A stretch of DNA of 64,000 nt from Viridibacillus arvi (GTDB lineage Bacteria > Bacillota > Bacilli > Bacillales_A > Planococcaceae), in the NCBI RefSeq assembly GCF_001274945.1, contig NZ_LILB01000001.1, positions 1,613,111 to 1,677,110 on the forward strand, in the 5' to 3' direction. Below, piece after piece: positions 8,524 through 16,611 of this stretch; the first letter of the stretch is position 1, and each line of letters begins with the position of its first letter. The translations under genes were made by a program, and so were the position numbers. The notes under the pieces are model-generated. The model saw only the letters and a list, made by a program, of their open reading frames with translations, was not told the origin of the DNA and did no database searches.

Positions 8524-9243
8524 TTATTCGAAGTTTATTCGTCTACTATACTTTGCTATCATACAATCATTTTTTTCTTTACTACCATCTAGATTTGCAC
8601 TTTCAAATACAGGCGGCTCGACACCTTCACTAGCTAAAATTTCAATAACTTGAGATAGTGTCGTATTCAAGATAGCCGAACCAATTGTTGTAGATGCAGG
8701 ACCATACTGGACGCTATTTTTCCACAATAACCCATCACCTACTGGAATATGCGTATCTAATACGAAGTCTGCCGTATCTTCTAGGCGTTTCCCTGTACTA
8801 TGCTTTGAAACTTGCTCTTTATAATGAAGTGACTGTAATGAAATAACAAGTACCCCAGCCTCTTTTGCTAATAATGCCACATCAATAGGCACAACATTTC
8901 TTCCTGACGTGGAAACAATTATTAATACATCATTTGGATTGAACTCAAATTGATGACGATGTTGCGAAACGAAGTTAGGATCTTTCTCATTTGCAGAAGA
9001 GGTCAGTGCACCCTTATGTAACATCAATGGCTCAATGAATATAGGACGTACTGGTACTAAACCACCAGCACGGTAAAAAGCTTCTTGCGCTAGAATGTGA
9101 GAATGACCACAACCAAATAGTTGTAAAATACCTCCGTTTTGAATACGCTCAGCTATCAATTCGGCTGCTTTTGTCATTTTTGATTGTTCTTCTTCTACTA
9201 TTACATTTATTAATTGTTGAACCTCTTGAAAATATTGATGCAT
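8524..9243 (-). CDS. SIS-domain sugar isomerase-like protein (UPF0309 family)
   Basis: Single-domain SIS (sugar isomerase) protein of 239 residues related to the UPF0309 family. It has the phosphosugar-binding loops FGCGHSHILAQEA near residue 45 and VSTSGRNVVPIDV near residue 120. The ATG at 9243 follows AGAGGTGATAAC; the ORF could extend seven codons upstream but without a good ribosome-binding site. It is between nagR and ptsH in an amino-sugar operon and just downstream of a MupG-type gene, yet no MurQ etherase is seen nearby. MurQ is itself a SIS protein, so a role on MurNAc-6P or another phosphosugar is a possibility only; the sequence does not show the MurQ family pattern clearly. Confidence 0.75.
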   Translation of the reverse strand: MHQYFQEVQQLINVIVEEEQSKMTKAAELIAERIQNGGILQLFGCGHSHILAQEAFYRAGGLVPVRPIFIEPLMLHKGALTSSANEKDPNFVSQHRHQFEFNPNDVLIIVSTSGRNVVPIDVALLAKEAGVLVISLQSLHYKEQVSKHSTGKRLEDTADFVLDTHIPVGDGLLWKNSVQYGPASTTIGSAILNTTLSQVIEILASEGVEPPVFESANLDGSKEKNDCMIAKYSRRINFE

Positions 9244-9247
9244 GTTA

Positions 9248-9970
9248 TCACCTCTGTATTTCACTAATAAATTTATAGCGATCTGCGCGATATGTACTAC
9301 GCACTAATTCAAACGGTATTCCAGTACTTAAATAACTTTTTCGTTCAATAATTAATACAGCTGATGGTTGCTCAATATTCAATAGTTTACTATCTTCTTT
9401 AGTTACTAGCGCTGCTTCCATTAACTGCGAAGCATGACCAATCTTTTGATGATGTCTTTCTTCTATTAGAGAGTATAACGAACCCAGAACCATGCTCTTA
9501 TCCAAATCTGGAATGATCTCAACAGGTATATACGTTCTTTCAATAGCCATTGGTAGCTGATCTGCGTTACGAATTCGAACAACGGAAAATACTTCATCTC
9601 CCGTTTTCATTTGCAATGCCTTCGCAATATCAATTGGAGGTATAATTTTCTCAAAACGAATAAGTTTATTGCTTGGCTCATAGCCTCTTGAACGCATATC
9701 TTCTGTAAAACTTGTCAATCCGCTTAATGGTTGCTCTAACTTTGGATTCGCTACGTATGTACCACGTCCTTTTTCTCGGTAAAGTAAGCCACTATTTACT
9801 AAATTCGTGATGGCATGCCTTACGGTCATACGACTTACACCTAACTGTTCAGAAAACTCTCTTTCAGAAGGAATATTCTCACCTATCTTATATTCCTCTT
9901 CGAAAATTTTTCCTTTTAAAAATTCTTCAATTTGTATATACATTGGAACTGGTGAATTTTTATCTAACAA
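9248..9970 (-). CDS. nagR: GntR-family repressor of amino-sugar genes (NagR/YvoA type)
   Basis: GntR/HutC-subfamily regulator of about 240 residues. The winged helix-turn-helix occupies about residues 5-72 (SEREFSEQLGVSRMTVRHAI) and a UTRA ligand-binding domain about 85-235. The N-terminus MLDKNSPVPMYIQIEEFL is typical of NagR. A TTG at 9970 is the likely start: GGTGGAG lies six bases upstream, whereas the GTG at 9982 overlaps that site. In B. subtilis the homologue binds GlcN-6P or GlcNAc-6P and represses nagAB and nagP. Matching operators occur at 5013-5028, 5116-5132 and 11506-11528 in this window, supporting local control of both operons including its own. Confidence 0.9.
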   Translation of the reverse strand: MLDKNSPVPMYIQIEEFLKGKIFEEEYKIGENIPSEREFSEQLGVSRMTVRHAITNLVNSGLLYREKGRGTYVANPKLEQPLSGLTSFTEDMRSRGYEPSNKLIRFEKIIPPIDIAKALQMKTGDEVFSVVRIRNADQLPMAIERTYIPVEIIPDLDKSMVLGSLYSLIEERHHQKIGHASQLMEAALVTKEDSKLLNIEQPSAVLIIERKSYLSTGIPFELVRSTYRADRYKFISEIQR

Positions 9971-10014
9971 GCATATCTCCACCTTTCATGTAGCCCCTAC
10001 CAAACTACAGCTTG

Positions 10015-11175
10015 TTATTCTTTTTCATAAACAACTTTACCGCGACAGATAGTCTTTTGTACATTTAATTCTTCATCTAATATAACTAGATCCGCATCCA
10101 TCCCGTTACCGATATACCCTTTGGAAGGTAATTCGAGTTGATTAGCAGCATTATTGGAAGACATAGATACTAACTCCTGCAATGTACATTTTGTGACGGC
10201 ATGTATATTTTTCACAGCTTGTTCCATTGTTAATACACTCCCAGCTAACGTCCCATCGGATAAATGTGCACCCGTTTCAGTTACATGTACCGCTTGGCCA
10301 CCTAAATCATAAACACCGTAATCCAGCCCTTTTGCCCTCATGGCATCAGTAATCAATATAATTCGAGATGCCCCCTTTAAACGATAAGCAAATTTAACAG
10401 ATTTCGGGTGGCTATGGATGAAATCTGCTATAATTTCTACCTTCAAATCATCTTCTAGTAATACATCTCCAACAACACCTGGCTCTCGATGATGAAAAGG
10501 ACGCATTTGATTATATAAGTGAGTTGCTTGTTTTGCACCGAGCCCAACGGCACGCTCTATTTCATCAGACATGGCATCCGTATGACCTAATGATACAACG
10601 ATTCCTTCTTTACTAATTTCCTCGACAAATTCAAAACCATTATTTACTTCAGGAGCCACTGTAACTTGTTTTATGCGACCTTCACTAAGTTCTTGCCAGT
10701 GATGAAACTGCTGAATAGAAGGTTCAATAATATATTGTATCGGTTGTGCCCCTGCTCTTTCCTTTGATATATATGGACCTTCAACATGTATCCCTAACAT
10801 TTCCGCTTCATCTAAAGACCCTTTATAAGTAGCAGCATTCTTTAAAGTTGCTTCAATAGCATCTACTGACTGCGTCATAGTCGTCGCAAGAAAACTTGTC
10901 GTCCCCTCTTTAGCTAACGAACGAGCAATACCTCTGATTGCTTCTTCAGTTGCATCCATGGCATCAAAACCAGCTGATCCGTGTATATGCATATCAATAT
11001 ATCCAGGGAAAACAATCCATCCTTTAGAAGTTCCATCAATAGTATGTTGCGCTTGAATACTTAATCCCTTACCAACTTTCGTAATTTTACCTTCTTCTAG
11101 GTAAAGATCACCTACAAACGCCTCTTGATCGTAGTTAACAATCGTTACATTTGAAATTAGAATTGTTTCACTCAT
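10015..11175 (-). CDS. nagA: N-acetylglucosamine-6-phosphate deacetylase
   Basis: Metal-dependent amidohydrolase converting GlcNAc-6P to GlcN-6P and acetate in the cytoplasm. The 386-residue protein has the metal-site motif DMHIHG (about 60-65), the metal-binding glutamate in HVEGPYIS, histidines in LGHTDA and ATHLYNQM, and the catalytic aspartate in LITDAM (about 275). The ATG at 11175 is preceded by AGGAGAG at suitable spacing; a GTG six bases upstream is possible. It is the first gene of the operon nagA-nagR-SIS-ptsH-ptsI and begins about 350 bases after the predicted promoter. Confidence 0.96.
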   Translation of the reverse strand: MSETILISNVTIVNYDQEAFVGDLYLEEGKITKVGKGLSIQAQHTIDGTSKGWIVFPGYIDMHIHGSAGFDAMDATEEAIRGIARSLAKEGTTSFLATTMTQSVDAIEATLKNAATYKGSLDEAEMLGIHVEGPYISKERAGAQPIQYIIEPSIQQFHHWQELSEGRIKQVTVAPEVNNGFEFVEEISKEGIVVSLGHTDAMSDEIERAVGLGAKQATHLYNQMRPFHHREPGVVGDVLLEDDLKVEIIADFIHSHPKSVKFAYRLKGASRIILITDAMRAKGLDYGVYDLGGQAVHVTETGAHLSDGTLAGSVLTMEQAVKNIHAVTKCTLQELVSMSSNNAANQLELPSKGYIGNGMDADLVILDEELNVQKTICRGKVVYEKE

Positions 11176-11505
11176 GTGCACTCTCTCCTAATTAAAACCA
11201 GAAAAATCATCTCGTCTTTCTGATTTTCAGAATCCTATCTTACCTCAGCTAGCTATTTATAAAGCGTCTTGTCATAAACCCCACTTTATTTTTTGGTAAT
11301 TTTCATTTTATGAGATTTCAGATATACGATATAACTATTGAAGTATTTCAATGCGTATTTTGTTCGTTTTTTTCTGTGATTCTATCAGAAAGTGTTTTCT
11401 ATAGAGAAAACCTATCAATAGAAAAGACTAGATTAGATTAAGAACCTTGAAAATTTATAGAGAAACTCTTATTAACAAGGTTCCTTAGTATCTCCTAAAA
11501 AACTT
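11176..11505 (-). other. Long untranslated leader of nagA
   Basis: No gene is visible in this stretch. The predicted nagA promoter at 11527-11555 gives a leader of about 340 bases. It contains an 8-bp stem GAACCTTG/CAAGGTTC (about 11443-11487, wide loop) and short hairpins such as TTTCTG/CAGAAA near 11380, none followed by a T-run in the sense direction. I do not recognise a known riboswitch. Confidence 0.5.
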
Positions 11506-11528
11506 TTGGTATAGTTGTCTATACCAAT
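11506..11528. promoter_or_regulatory. NagR-type double operator at the nagA promoter
   Basis: TTGGTATAG and CTATACCAA form a perfect palindrome separated by TTGT. On the minus strand ATTGGTATAGACAACT (11528-11513) closely resembles B. subtilis NagR/YvoA (dre) sites. It begins immediately after the -10 box of the predicted promoter, so a bound repressor would block transcription start. The symmetrical arrangement amounts to two overlapping half-operators on opposite strands. Confidence 0.8.
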
Positions 11529-11555
11529 TATAAAACGTTTGCATATAAATGAAAA
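11527..11555 (-). promoter_or_regulatory. Predicted promoter of nagA-nagR-SIS-ptsHI with a cre-like spacer
   Basis: On the minus strand TTTTCA (11555-11550) and TATAAT (11532-11527) are 17 bases apart. The spacer contains ATGCAAACGTTTTA (11544-11531), which fits the catabolite-responsive element pattern with one mismatch at the end. This suggests CcpA control superimposed on NagR control. Confidence 0.65.
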
Positions 11556-11843
11556 GCAAAAGTTCTTAATTCCTTTAATTTATAGAATAAATAGAATAAT
11601 AAATCTATTTTAAGATATATCAATAAGTTTTTTAGCTTCTTTTCTCAATCCAATCTCTAAAATAATAAGTTGCCCCATACATCATTCGTCAAAAATGATT
11701 CTCTTATATTTAAAACATATTCTATTCCAGGAACATTTACTACTCTTATCTACACTTTTTTCATCTTCGTTATACACAAAAACTTCCAAGAACCTATAGG
11801 AAACAACGCCTATTTACTTGAAAGCTTCATTTAAACATTCTAT
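11556..11843 (-). other. Intergenic stretch between nagB and the nagA promoter
   Basis: AT-rich DNA with no reading frame that I can support and no clear terminator with a T-run for nagB. Read-through from nagB into the nagA promoter region cannot be excluded. Confidence 0.4.
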
Positions 11844-12563
11844 TTAGATTACTAAGTCAGTTAATACGATAACATTCGGATGCTTTTTCAAGATTGTTAC
11901 TGGTACATCTTCTGTTACTTCACCTTTTAACAACGCTTCTAAAGCAGTACGTTTCTTCTCCCCAACTGCGATTAATAAAATTTGTTCTGCACGCATGATT
12001 GAAGAAATACCCATTGTAATTGCTTTAGTTGGTACTTCATCTAAAGAATTAAAAAATCTTGCATTTGCTATTCTAGTCGATTCTTCAAGTTCAACAACAT
12101 GCGTTTCACTATCAAACGGTGTACCAGGCTCATTAAAACCTATATGTCCATTTTCTCCAATTCCAAGTAATTGAAAATTTAGATTCATGTTTTGTAAAAG
12201 TGATTCATAACAAGCAGCTTCTTCATGAGGATCTAATGCCTCTCCATTTGGTAAATTAGATTTTTTAAAAGGCTTTTCATTGAAGAGCTGTTGTTTCATA
12301 AACGATATATAACTTTCAGGATGTGTTTTCTGAAGACCGACATACTCATCTAAGTTAACACTTTCACACTGAGTAAAATCAAGTTCACTATTACGAATAC
12401 GCTCATAAAGAGGAAGCATTGTTCCACCTGTAGCCAAACCAAAGTTTTTAGAACCGTTATCTAACGCCTCTTTTAGAACATTAAATGCTCTATCATATAA
12501 GGCATCTAAATCGATAATCGTTTCAACCTTTAATGCTGTTTTTATGTGATTGCTCGTTTCCAT
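11844..12563 (-). CDS. nagB: Glucosamine-6-phosphate deaminase
   Basis: Converts GlcN-6P to fructose-6P and ammonia, feeding amino sugars into glycolysis. At 239 residues it has the short Gram-positive NagB length. Motifs: FGLATGGTMLPLY (about 42-54), NLDEYVGL and GIGENGHIGFNEPG (about 135-148), the catalytic region. The ATG at 12563 follows GAGAAGGTG. Unlike B. subtilis, where nagA and nagB adjoin, here they are separated by about 670 bp containing the nagA promoter, so nagB has its own promoter. Confidence 0.97.
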   Translation of the reverse strand: METSNHIKTALKVETIIDLDALYDRAFNVLKEALDNGSKNFGLATGGTMLPLYERIRNSELDFTQCESVNLDEYVGLQKTHPESYISFMKQQLFNEKPFKKSNLPNGEALDPHEEAACYESLLQNMNLNFQLLGIGENGHIGFNEPGTPFDSETHVVELEESTRIANARFFNSLDEVPTKAITMGISSIMRAEQILLIAVGEKKRTALEALLKGEVTEDVPVTILKKHPNVIVLTDLVI

Positions 12564-12659
12564 TAATACACCTTCTCATTTCAATTTATTTACTTACACT
12601 TTAAACCATTATTTCTAAGGAAGCCAATAAAAAAATAAAAAAATGTTTATTTTACCAAT

Positions 12660-12689
12660 ATTATACCGATAGTAATGAAAATTTACCAA
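12660..12689 (-). promoter_or_regulatory. Predicted promoter of nagB
   Basis: On the minus strand TTGGTA (12689-12684) and TATAAT (12665-12660) are 18 bases apart. CGGTATAATATTGG around the -10 box weakly resembles the NagR core (about 7 of 12 positions), so regulation by NagR is uncertain. Confidence 0.5.
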
Positions 12690-12810
12690 TTTCATTCTTT
12701 GATATAGTTTTTGTAAAAACAATTCAAATGTACTGAAAAATGTTTTTGAATTTTAGATTAAAATCAATTTTATAGCATTTAAATCAAAAAAATAATGTAT
12801 TGACTCAAAA

Positions 12811-12840
12811 TAAAAACCCTCTCAATTTTCATTGAGGGGG
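12811..12840 (-). terminator. Terminator of the 6S RNA gene
   Basis: A 10-bp stem (CCCTCTCAAT at 12817-12826 with ATTGAGGGGG at 12831-12840) with a TTTC loop is followed on the minus strand by TTTTTATTTT. Confidence 0.88.
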
Positions 12841-12844
12841 TGAT

Positions 12845-13040
12845 TTAATAATTAACGAATCCCGATTGTGCCGTCTTAAAATCTAATCGTTTTGAACCCG
12901 CAATAAGCAGGTGGGTGTTCTCTTCGAAATTTTAAACGTCCCATGACAGGCATGTTCGCCATCCCAAAATGTGAACTCCCAACGATAAAATGTTCGGTCA
13001 AAACTGATAAGCTTATAACGAACACATCAGGATTCGCTTT
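12845..13040 (-). ncRNA. ssrS: 6S RNA (RNA polymerase regulator)
   Basis: No protein is encoded between aspS and the terminator. The minus strand forms a long rod: the ends pair (GCGAATCC near 13037-13030 with GGGATTCGT near 12860), flanking strands contain GACCGAACATTTTATCG, CGAACATGCCTGTCATGG and GAACACCCACCTGC, patterns characteristic of Firmicute 6S RNA. Length is about 190 nt. In B. subtilis the 6S-1 gene bsrA lies in the same place, directly downstream of aspS. 6S RNA binds sigma-A RNA polymerase by mimicking open promoter DNA and represses transcription in stationary phase. It has its own promoter (13047-13075) and terminator. Exact ends are estimates. Confidence 0.85.
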
Positions 13041-13046
13041 AAATAC

Positions 13047-13075
13047 ATATTACCACATTAATTCTGACAATTCAA
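13047..13075 (-). promoter_or_regulatory. Sigma-A promoter of the 6S RNA gene
   Basis: On the minus strand TTGAAT (13075-13070) and TAATAT (13052-13047) are exactly 17 bases apart, immediately downstream of the aspS stop codon. The start would fall near 13040. Confidence 0.8.
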
Positions 13076-13080
13076 AAGAT

Positions 13081-14859
13081 TTACTTCTCATCTGCCAATG
13101 TTTTTGTGCGGATATTTAACTCGTCTAATTGTGCTAACGATACTGTACTTGGTGCATTTGTTAAGACGCAACTTGCACTTGCAGTTTTAGGGAATGCAAT
13201 TGTATCACGTAAGTTGTCACGACCAGCTAGTAACATAATAAAGCGGTCAAGACCGAATGCTAATCCACCGTGCGGAGGTGTACCATACTCAAATGCATTC
13301 ATCAAGAAACCAAATTGTTCTTTTGCTTCTTCATCAGTGAAACCAAGTGTTTTGAACATTTTTTCTTGTAAATCTTTTTCGTGAATACGTAATGATCCGC
13401 CACCAAGTTCGTAGCCATTTAATACGATATCGTACGCTTGTGCTTTAACTGCACCTGGTTCAGTTTCCATTTTTTCAAGATCTTCATCGAATGGACGAGT
13501 GAATGGGTGATGTGCCGCATAGTAACGGTCATCATCTTCGCTGTATTCAAGTAATGGCCACTCTGTAATCCATAGGAATGCAAAACGAGATTCATCAATT
13601 AAGCCAAGGTCTTTTCCAAGTTTTTTACGTAAAGCACCTAGTGAATCAGCAACAACTGATTTTTTATCAGCTACGAATACTAAAGTATCACCTGGTTCAG
13701 CGTGCATACGTTCAACAAGTTTTTCACCAAATTCATCATCAAAGAATTTACCGATTGGACCAGTTAATCCTTCTTCAGTTACTTTAATCCACGCAAGACC
13801 TTTCGCACCGTAACGACCAACAAATTTTGTTAGTTCATCAAGATCTTTACGAGAGTATTTGTCGTTCGCACCTTTGATATTAAGACCTTTTACTTGGCCT
13901 CCGTTTTCAACAGTACTTGCAAATACTTTGAAGTTACAGCCTGCAACAACATCGCTTAATTCAATCAGTTCTAAGTCAAAACGAACATCTGGCTTATCAG
14001 AGCCGTAGCGAGACATTGCATCCTTATAAGTCATACGTTGGAATGGAGCTGGAATATCAATTCCTTTTACTTCTTTCATAACTTTTTGAATTAATTTTTC
14101 GTTTAATTCGATGATTTCATCTTGTGACATGAAACTCATTTCCATATCAATTTGAGTGAATTCAGGTTGACGATCAGCACGTAAATCTTCATCACGGAAG
14201 CAGCGAGCAATTTGGAAGTAGCGCTCAATTCCACCAACCATTAATAATTGTTTAAATAATTGTGGTGATTGTGGTAAAGCATAAAATTCACCTTCATGTA
14301 CACGTGAAGGAACTAGGTAGTCACGTGCGCCTTCTGGAGTTGACTTCGTTAAGATTGGTGTTTCAACCTCTAAGAAACCTTCATCTTGTAAGAAGTTACG
14401 GATTACTTTTGTCACGTCAGAGCGAAGTTTGAATGTATCAAACATTACTGGACGACGTAAGTCTAAGTAACGGTATTTTAAACGAAGATCTTCGTTTACT
14501 TCAGTGCGATCTTCAATTGCAAACGGTGGTGTTTTAGCTTTATTAATAATTGTTATTTGATCGATTAAAACTTCAACCATACCAGTTTCCATGTTTGGAT
14601 TAATCATGTCCGGTTCACGTAATGCTACAGCACCTTCTACTTCTACAACGAATTCGTTACGAAGAGAATCTGCAATATCTAAAGCTTCTTGAGAATTTTC
14701 AGGGTTGAAAACGATTTGTACAAGTCCTGTACGGTCACGTAGGTCAACGAAAATTAGTCCGCCGAAATCGCGACGACGTTGTACCCATCCTTTTAATACA
14801 ACGCGTTCGCCTTCATGAGCGCCACGTAAAATACCACATTCATGTGTTCTTTTTGCCAT
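13081..14859 (-). CDS. aspS: Aspartyl-tRNA synthetase
   Basis: Class II aminoacyl-tRNA synthetase charging tRNA-Asp. The 592-residue protein has the N-terminal OB-fold anticodon-binding domain (about 1-110, [20 protein letters not shown]), class II motif 2 ([18 protein letters not shown], about 215-232), the bacterial GAD insertion (about 290-410) and motif 3 ([12 protein letters not shown], about 525-536). The ATG at 14859 follows GGAGG at eight bases; an upstream TTG overlaps that site. It starts 15 bp after hisS and shares the hisS T-box leader, so both synthetases are controlled together. Confidence 0.97.
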   Translation of the reverse strand: MAKRTHECGILRGAHEGERVVLKGWVQRRRDFGGLIFVDLRDRTGLVQIVFNPENSQEALDIADSLRNEFVVEVEGAVALREPDMINPNMETGMVEVLIDQITIINKAKTPPFAIEDRTEVNEDLRLKYRYLDLRRPVMFDTFKLRSDVTKVIRNFLQDEGFLEVETPILTKSTPEGARDYLVPSRVHEGEFYALPQSPQLFKQLLMVGGIERYFQIARCFRDEDLRADRQPEFTQIDMEMSFMSQDEIIELNEKLIQKVMKEVKGIDIPAPFQRMTYKDAMSRYGSDKPDVRFDLELIELSDVVAGCNFKVFASTVENGGQVKGLNIKGANDKYSRKDLDELTKFVGRYGAKGLAWIKVTEEGLTGPIGKFFDDEFGEKLVERMHAEPGDTLVFVADKKSVVADSLGALRKKLGKDLGLIDESRFAFLWITEWPLLEYSEDDDRYYAAHHPFTRPFDEDLEKMETEPGAVKAQAYDIVLNGYELGGGSLRIHEKDLQEKMFKTLGFTDEEAKEQFGFLMNAFEYGTPPHGGLAFGLDRFIMLLAGRDNLRDTIAFPKTASASCVLTNAPSTVSLAQLDELNIRTKTLADEK

Positions 14860-14874
14860 GATTATTTCCTCCAA

Positions 14875-16149
14875 TTATTTTACCTTATGTTTTGTTAAAT
14901 AGTTCACTAAGTCATGAAATGGCACTTTTTCTTGGCTACCCAATTCCATGTTTTTCACATTAGCAGCTTGTTCTTCTAATTCTGACTCACCAAGTACGAT
15001 GACCCATTTAGCACCTAAACGATCTGCCGATTTCATCTGAGCTTTCACTTTGCGACTCGCATAATCAAGCTCAGTTGAAATACCTTTTGCTCTAAATGAA
15101 CTTGCTAATTCTACTGCTTTTAACTTCGCTTGATCATCCATTGCAACGATATACATATCAAGTGCATTGTCTGTATCAAGTGAACGTCCTTCTGCTTCAA
15201 GTGCAAGTAATAGACGTTCGATACTCATTGCAAAGCCAATACCAGGTGATTCCGGACCACCGATTTGTTCAACTAAACCGTTATAGCGACCACCACCACA
15301 TAAAGTAGTAATTGCTCCTAGGTCTGTTGCTGTACTCATAATTTCAAAAGTCGTGTGGTTATAATAATCCAAACCACGTACTAAGTTCGGATCTACTACA
15401 TAGGTAATGCCTAACACATCTAAGTATTTTTTAACAGCTTCGAAATAAGCTGCAGATTCCTCATTTAAGTAATCTGTTAGTGCTGGCGCAGTAGCCATTA
15501 AAGGATTTTCGCGATCCACTTTACAATCTAAAATACGTAATGGATTTTTTTCTAGACGATTTTGGCAATCTGAGCAGAAATCACCGATATGTGGTTCGAA
15601 ATGTTTGATTAAAGCATCACGGTGAGCTGCACGAACATCTGCATCACCTAAAGAGTTAATCACTAATTTTAAATTCTTCAATCCAGCTGTTTCATACACA
15701 TCCATTGCAAGTGCAATTACTTCTGCATCAATAGCAGGATCTTTACTACCAATTGCTTCTACTCCGAATTGGACGAATTGGCGGTAACGCCCAGCTTGTT
15801 GGCGTTCATAGCGGAACATTGGACCAATGTAAGATAATTTTACTGGTTGATCAGGTTGACCGAACATTTTGTGCTCAACGTAAGAGCGTACAACAGCTGC
15901 TGTACCTTCTGGACGAAGCGTTAAAGAACGATCTCCTCTATCTTTGAATGTGTACATTTCTTTTTGCACGATATCAGTCGTATCACCAACACTACGTTGG
16001 AATAATTCCGTCTGCTCGAAAATTGGAGTGCGAATTTCTTGATATCTATATACTTGGCAAAGCTGACGAATGATTTCCTCAACCTTTTGCCATTTCTCAG
16101 ACTGTCCTGGTAAAATATCTTGAGTGCCTCTAGGTACTTTATAATTCAT
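14875..16149 (-). CDS. hisS: Histidyl-tRNA synthetase
   Basis: Class II synthetase charging tRNA-His; 424 residues. It begins [15 protein letters not shown], with class II motif 2 near [14 protein letters not shown] (about 112-125), the histidine-specific motifs [14 protein letters not shown] and the C-terminal anticodon-binding domain (about 325-424). The ATG at 16149 follows AAAGGAG at eight bases. It is the first gene after a T-box leader (16229-16510) and is followed closely by aspS, the usual Bacillus order. Confidence 0.97.
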   Translation of the reverse strand: MNYKVPRGTQDILPGQSEKWQKVEEIIRQLCQVYRYQEIRTPIFEQTELFQRSVGDTTDIVQKEMYTFKDRGDRSLTLRPEGTAAVVRSYVEHKMFGQPDQPVKLSYIGPMFRYERQQAGRYRQFVQFGVEAIGSKDPAIDAEVIALAMDVYETAGLKNLKLVINSLGDADVRAAHRDALIKHFEPHIGDFCSDCQNRLEKNPLRILDCKVDRENPLMATAPALTDYLNEESAAYFEAVKKYLDVLGITYVVDPNLVRGLDYYNHTTFEIMSTATDLGAITTLCGGGRYNGLVEQIGGPESPGIGFAMSIERLLLALEAEGRSLDTDNALDMYIVAMDDQAKLKAVELASSFRAKGISTELDYASRKVKAQMKSADRLGAKWVIVLGESELEEQAANVKNMELGSQEKVPFHDLVNYLTKHKVK

Positions 16150-16228
16150 CACATTAACTCCTTTCAAAAATTCTGATTAACTGTGGACTAACGCTGTCCT
16201 TTATCTCACGATTTTCTATGATGAAACT

Positions 16229-16510
16229 AAAAAAGCTCTCGCCCCTTGCAATAAATGCAAGGGACGAGAGCTGTATAAGCTTCCGCGGTTCCACCCTAGT
16301 TGATCTAGTAAAACTAAATCCTCTCATGTCGGATAACGGCCGATTCCGTTTTCTCCTAATAAGCAAATGCCTTTCGAAGAAAAACCTCTCGAGTGTTATT
16401 CACTATACTGTACTGTAGAAAAGATTTCAGCCACGTCTTTTCCTCTCTTATCAGCCTTAAAAATATAGTTACTTGCTCGGTCATAGGTGATCTTAAATAA
16501 ATTCAGATTA
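16229..16510 (-). promoter_or_regulatory. T-box riboswitch leader of hisS-aspS, with terminator at 16229-16272
   Basis: The conserved T-box sequence AGGGTGGAACCGCG is present on the minus strand at 16297-16284. It precedes a strong terminator: stem AGCTCTCG..CCCTTGCA with TGCAAGGG..CGAGAGCT at 16233-16272, followed by TTTTT. The T-box would pair with uncharged tRNA to form the antiterminator. Stem I begins near 16460 (GGCTGATAAGAGAGG). A CAC triplet in AATAACACTCGAG (about 16398-16386) is a candidate histidine specifier; this codon choice is inferred from position and from the downstream hisS. Confidence 0.92.
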
Positions 16511-16516
16511 CTAAAT

Positions 16517-16545
16517 ATCTTACCCACTATAAACAAATATGTCAA
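16517..16545 (-). promoter_or_regulatory. Sigma-A promoter of the hisS T-box leader
   Basis: On the minus strand TTGACA (16545-16540) and TAAGAT (16522-16517) are 17 bases apart. The transcription start would be near 16510, giving a leader of about 360 bases before hisS. Confidence 0.85.
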
Positions 16546-16611
16546 CTATTTTGAAAAACTATAGATTTTTCATGTCATTTCCTTTTACAATAGATAAAAA
16601 GGAGGATTAAC

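Noticed and set aside
8524-9243. Calling the SIS-domain gene murQ.
   Set aside because: Length and motifs fit the UPF0309 family better, and the MurQ glutamates could not be identified with confidence.
12564-12810. Possible small gene between nagB and the 6S RNA terminator.
   Set aside because: No frame with a ribosome-binding site; the DNA is AT-rich and holds the nagB promoter.
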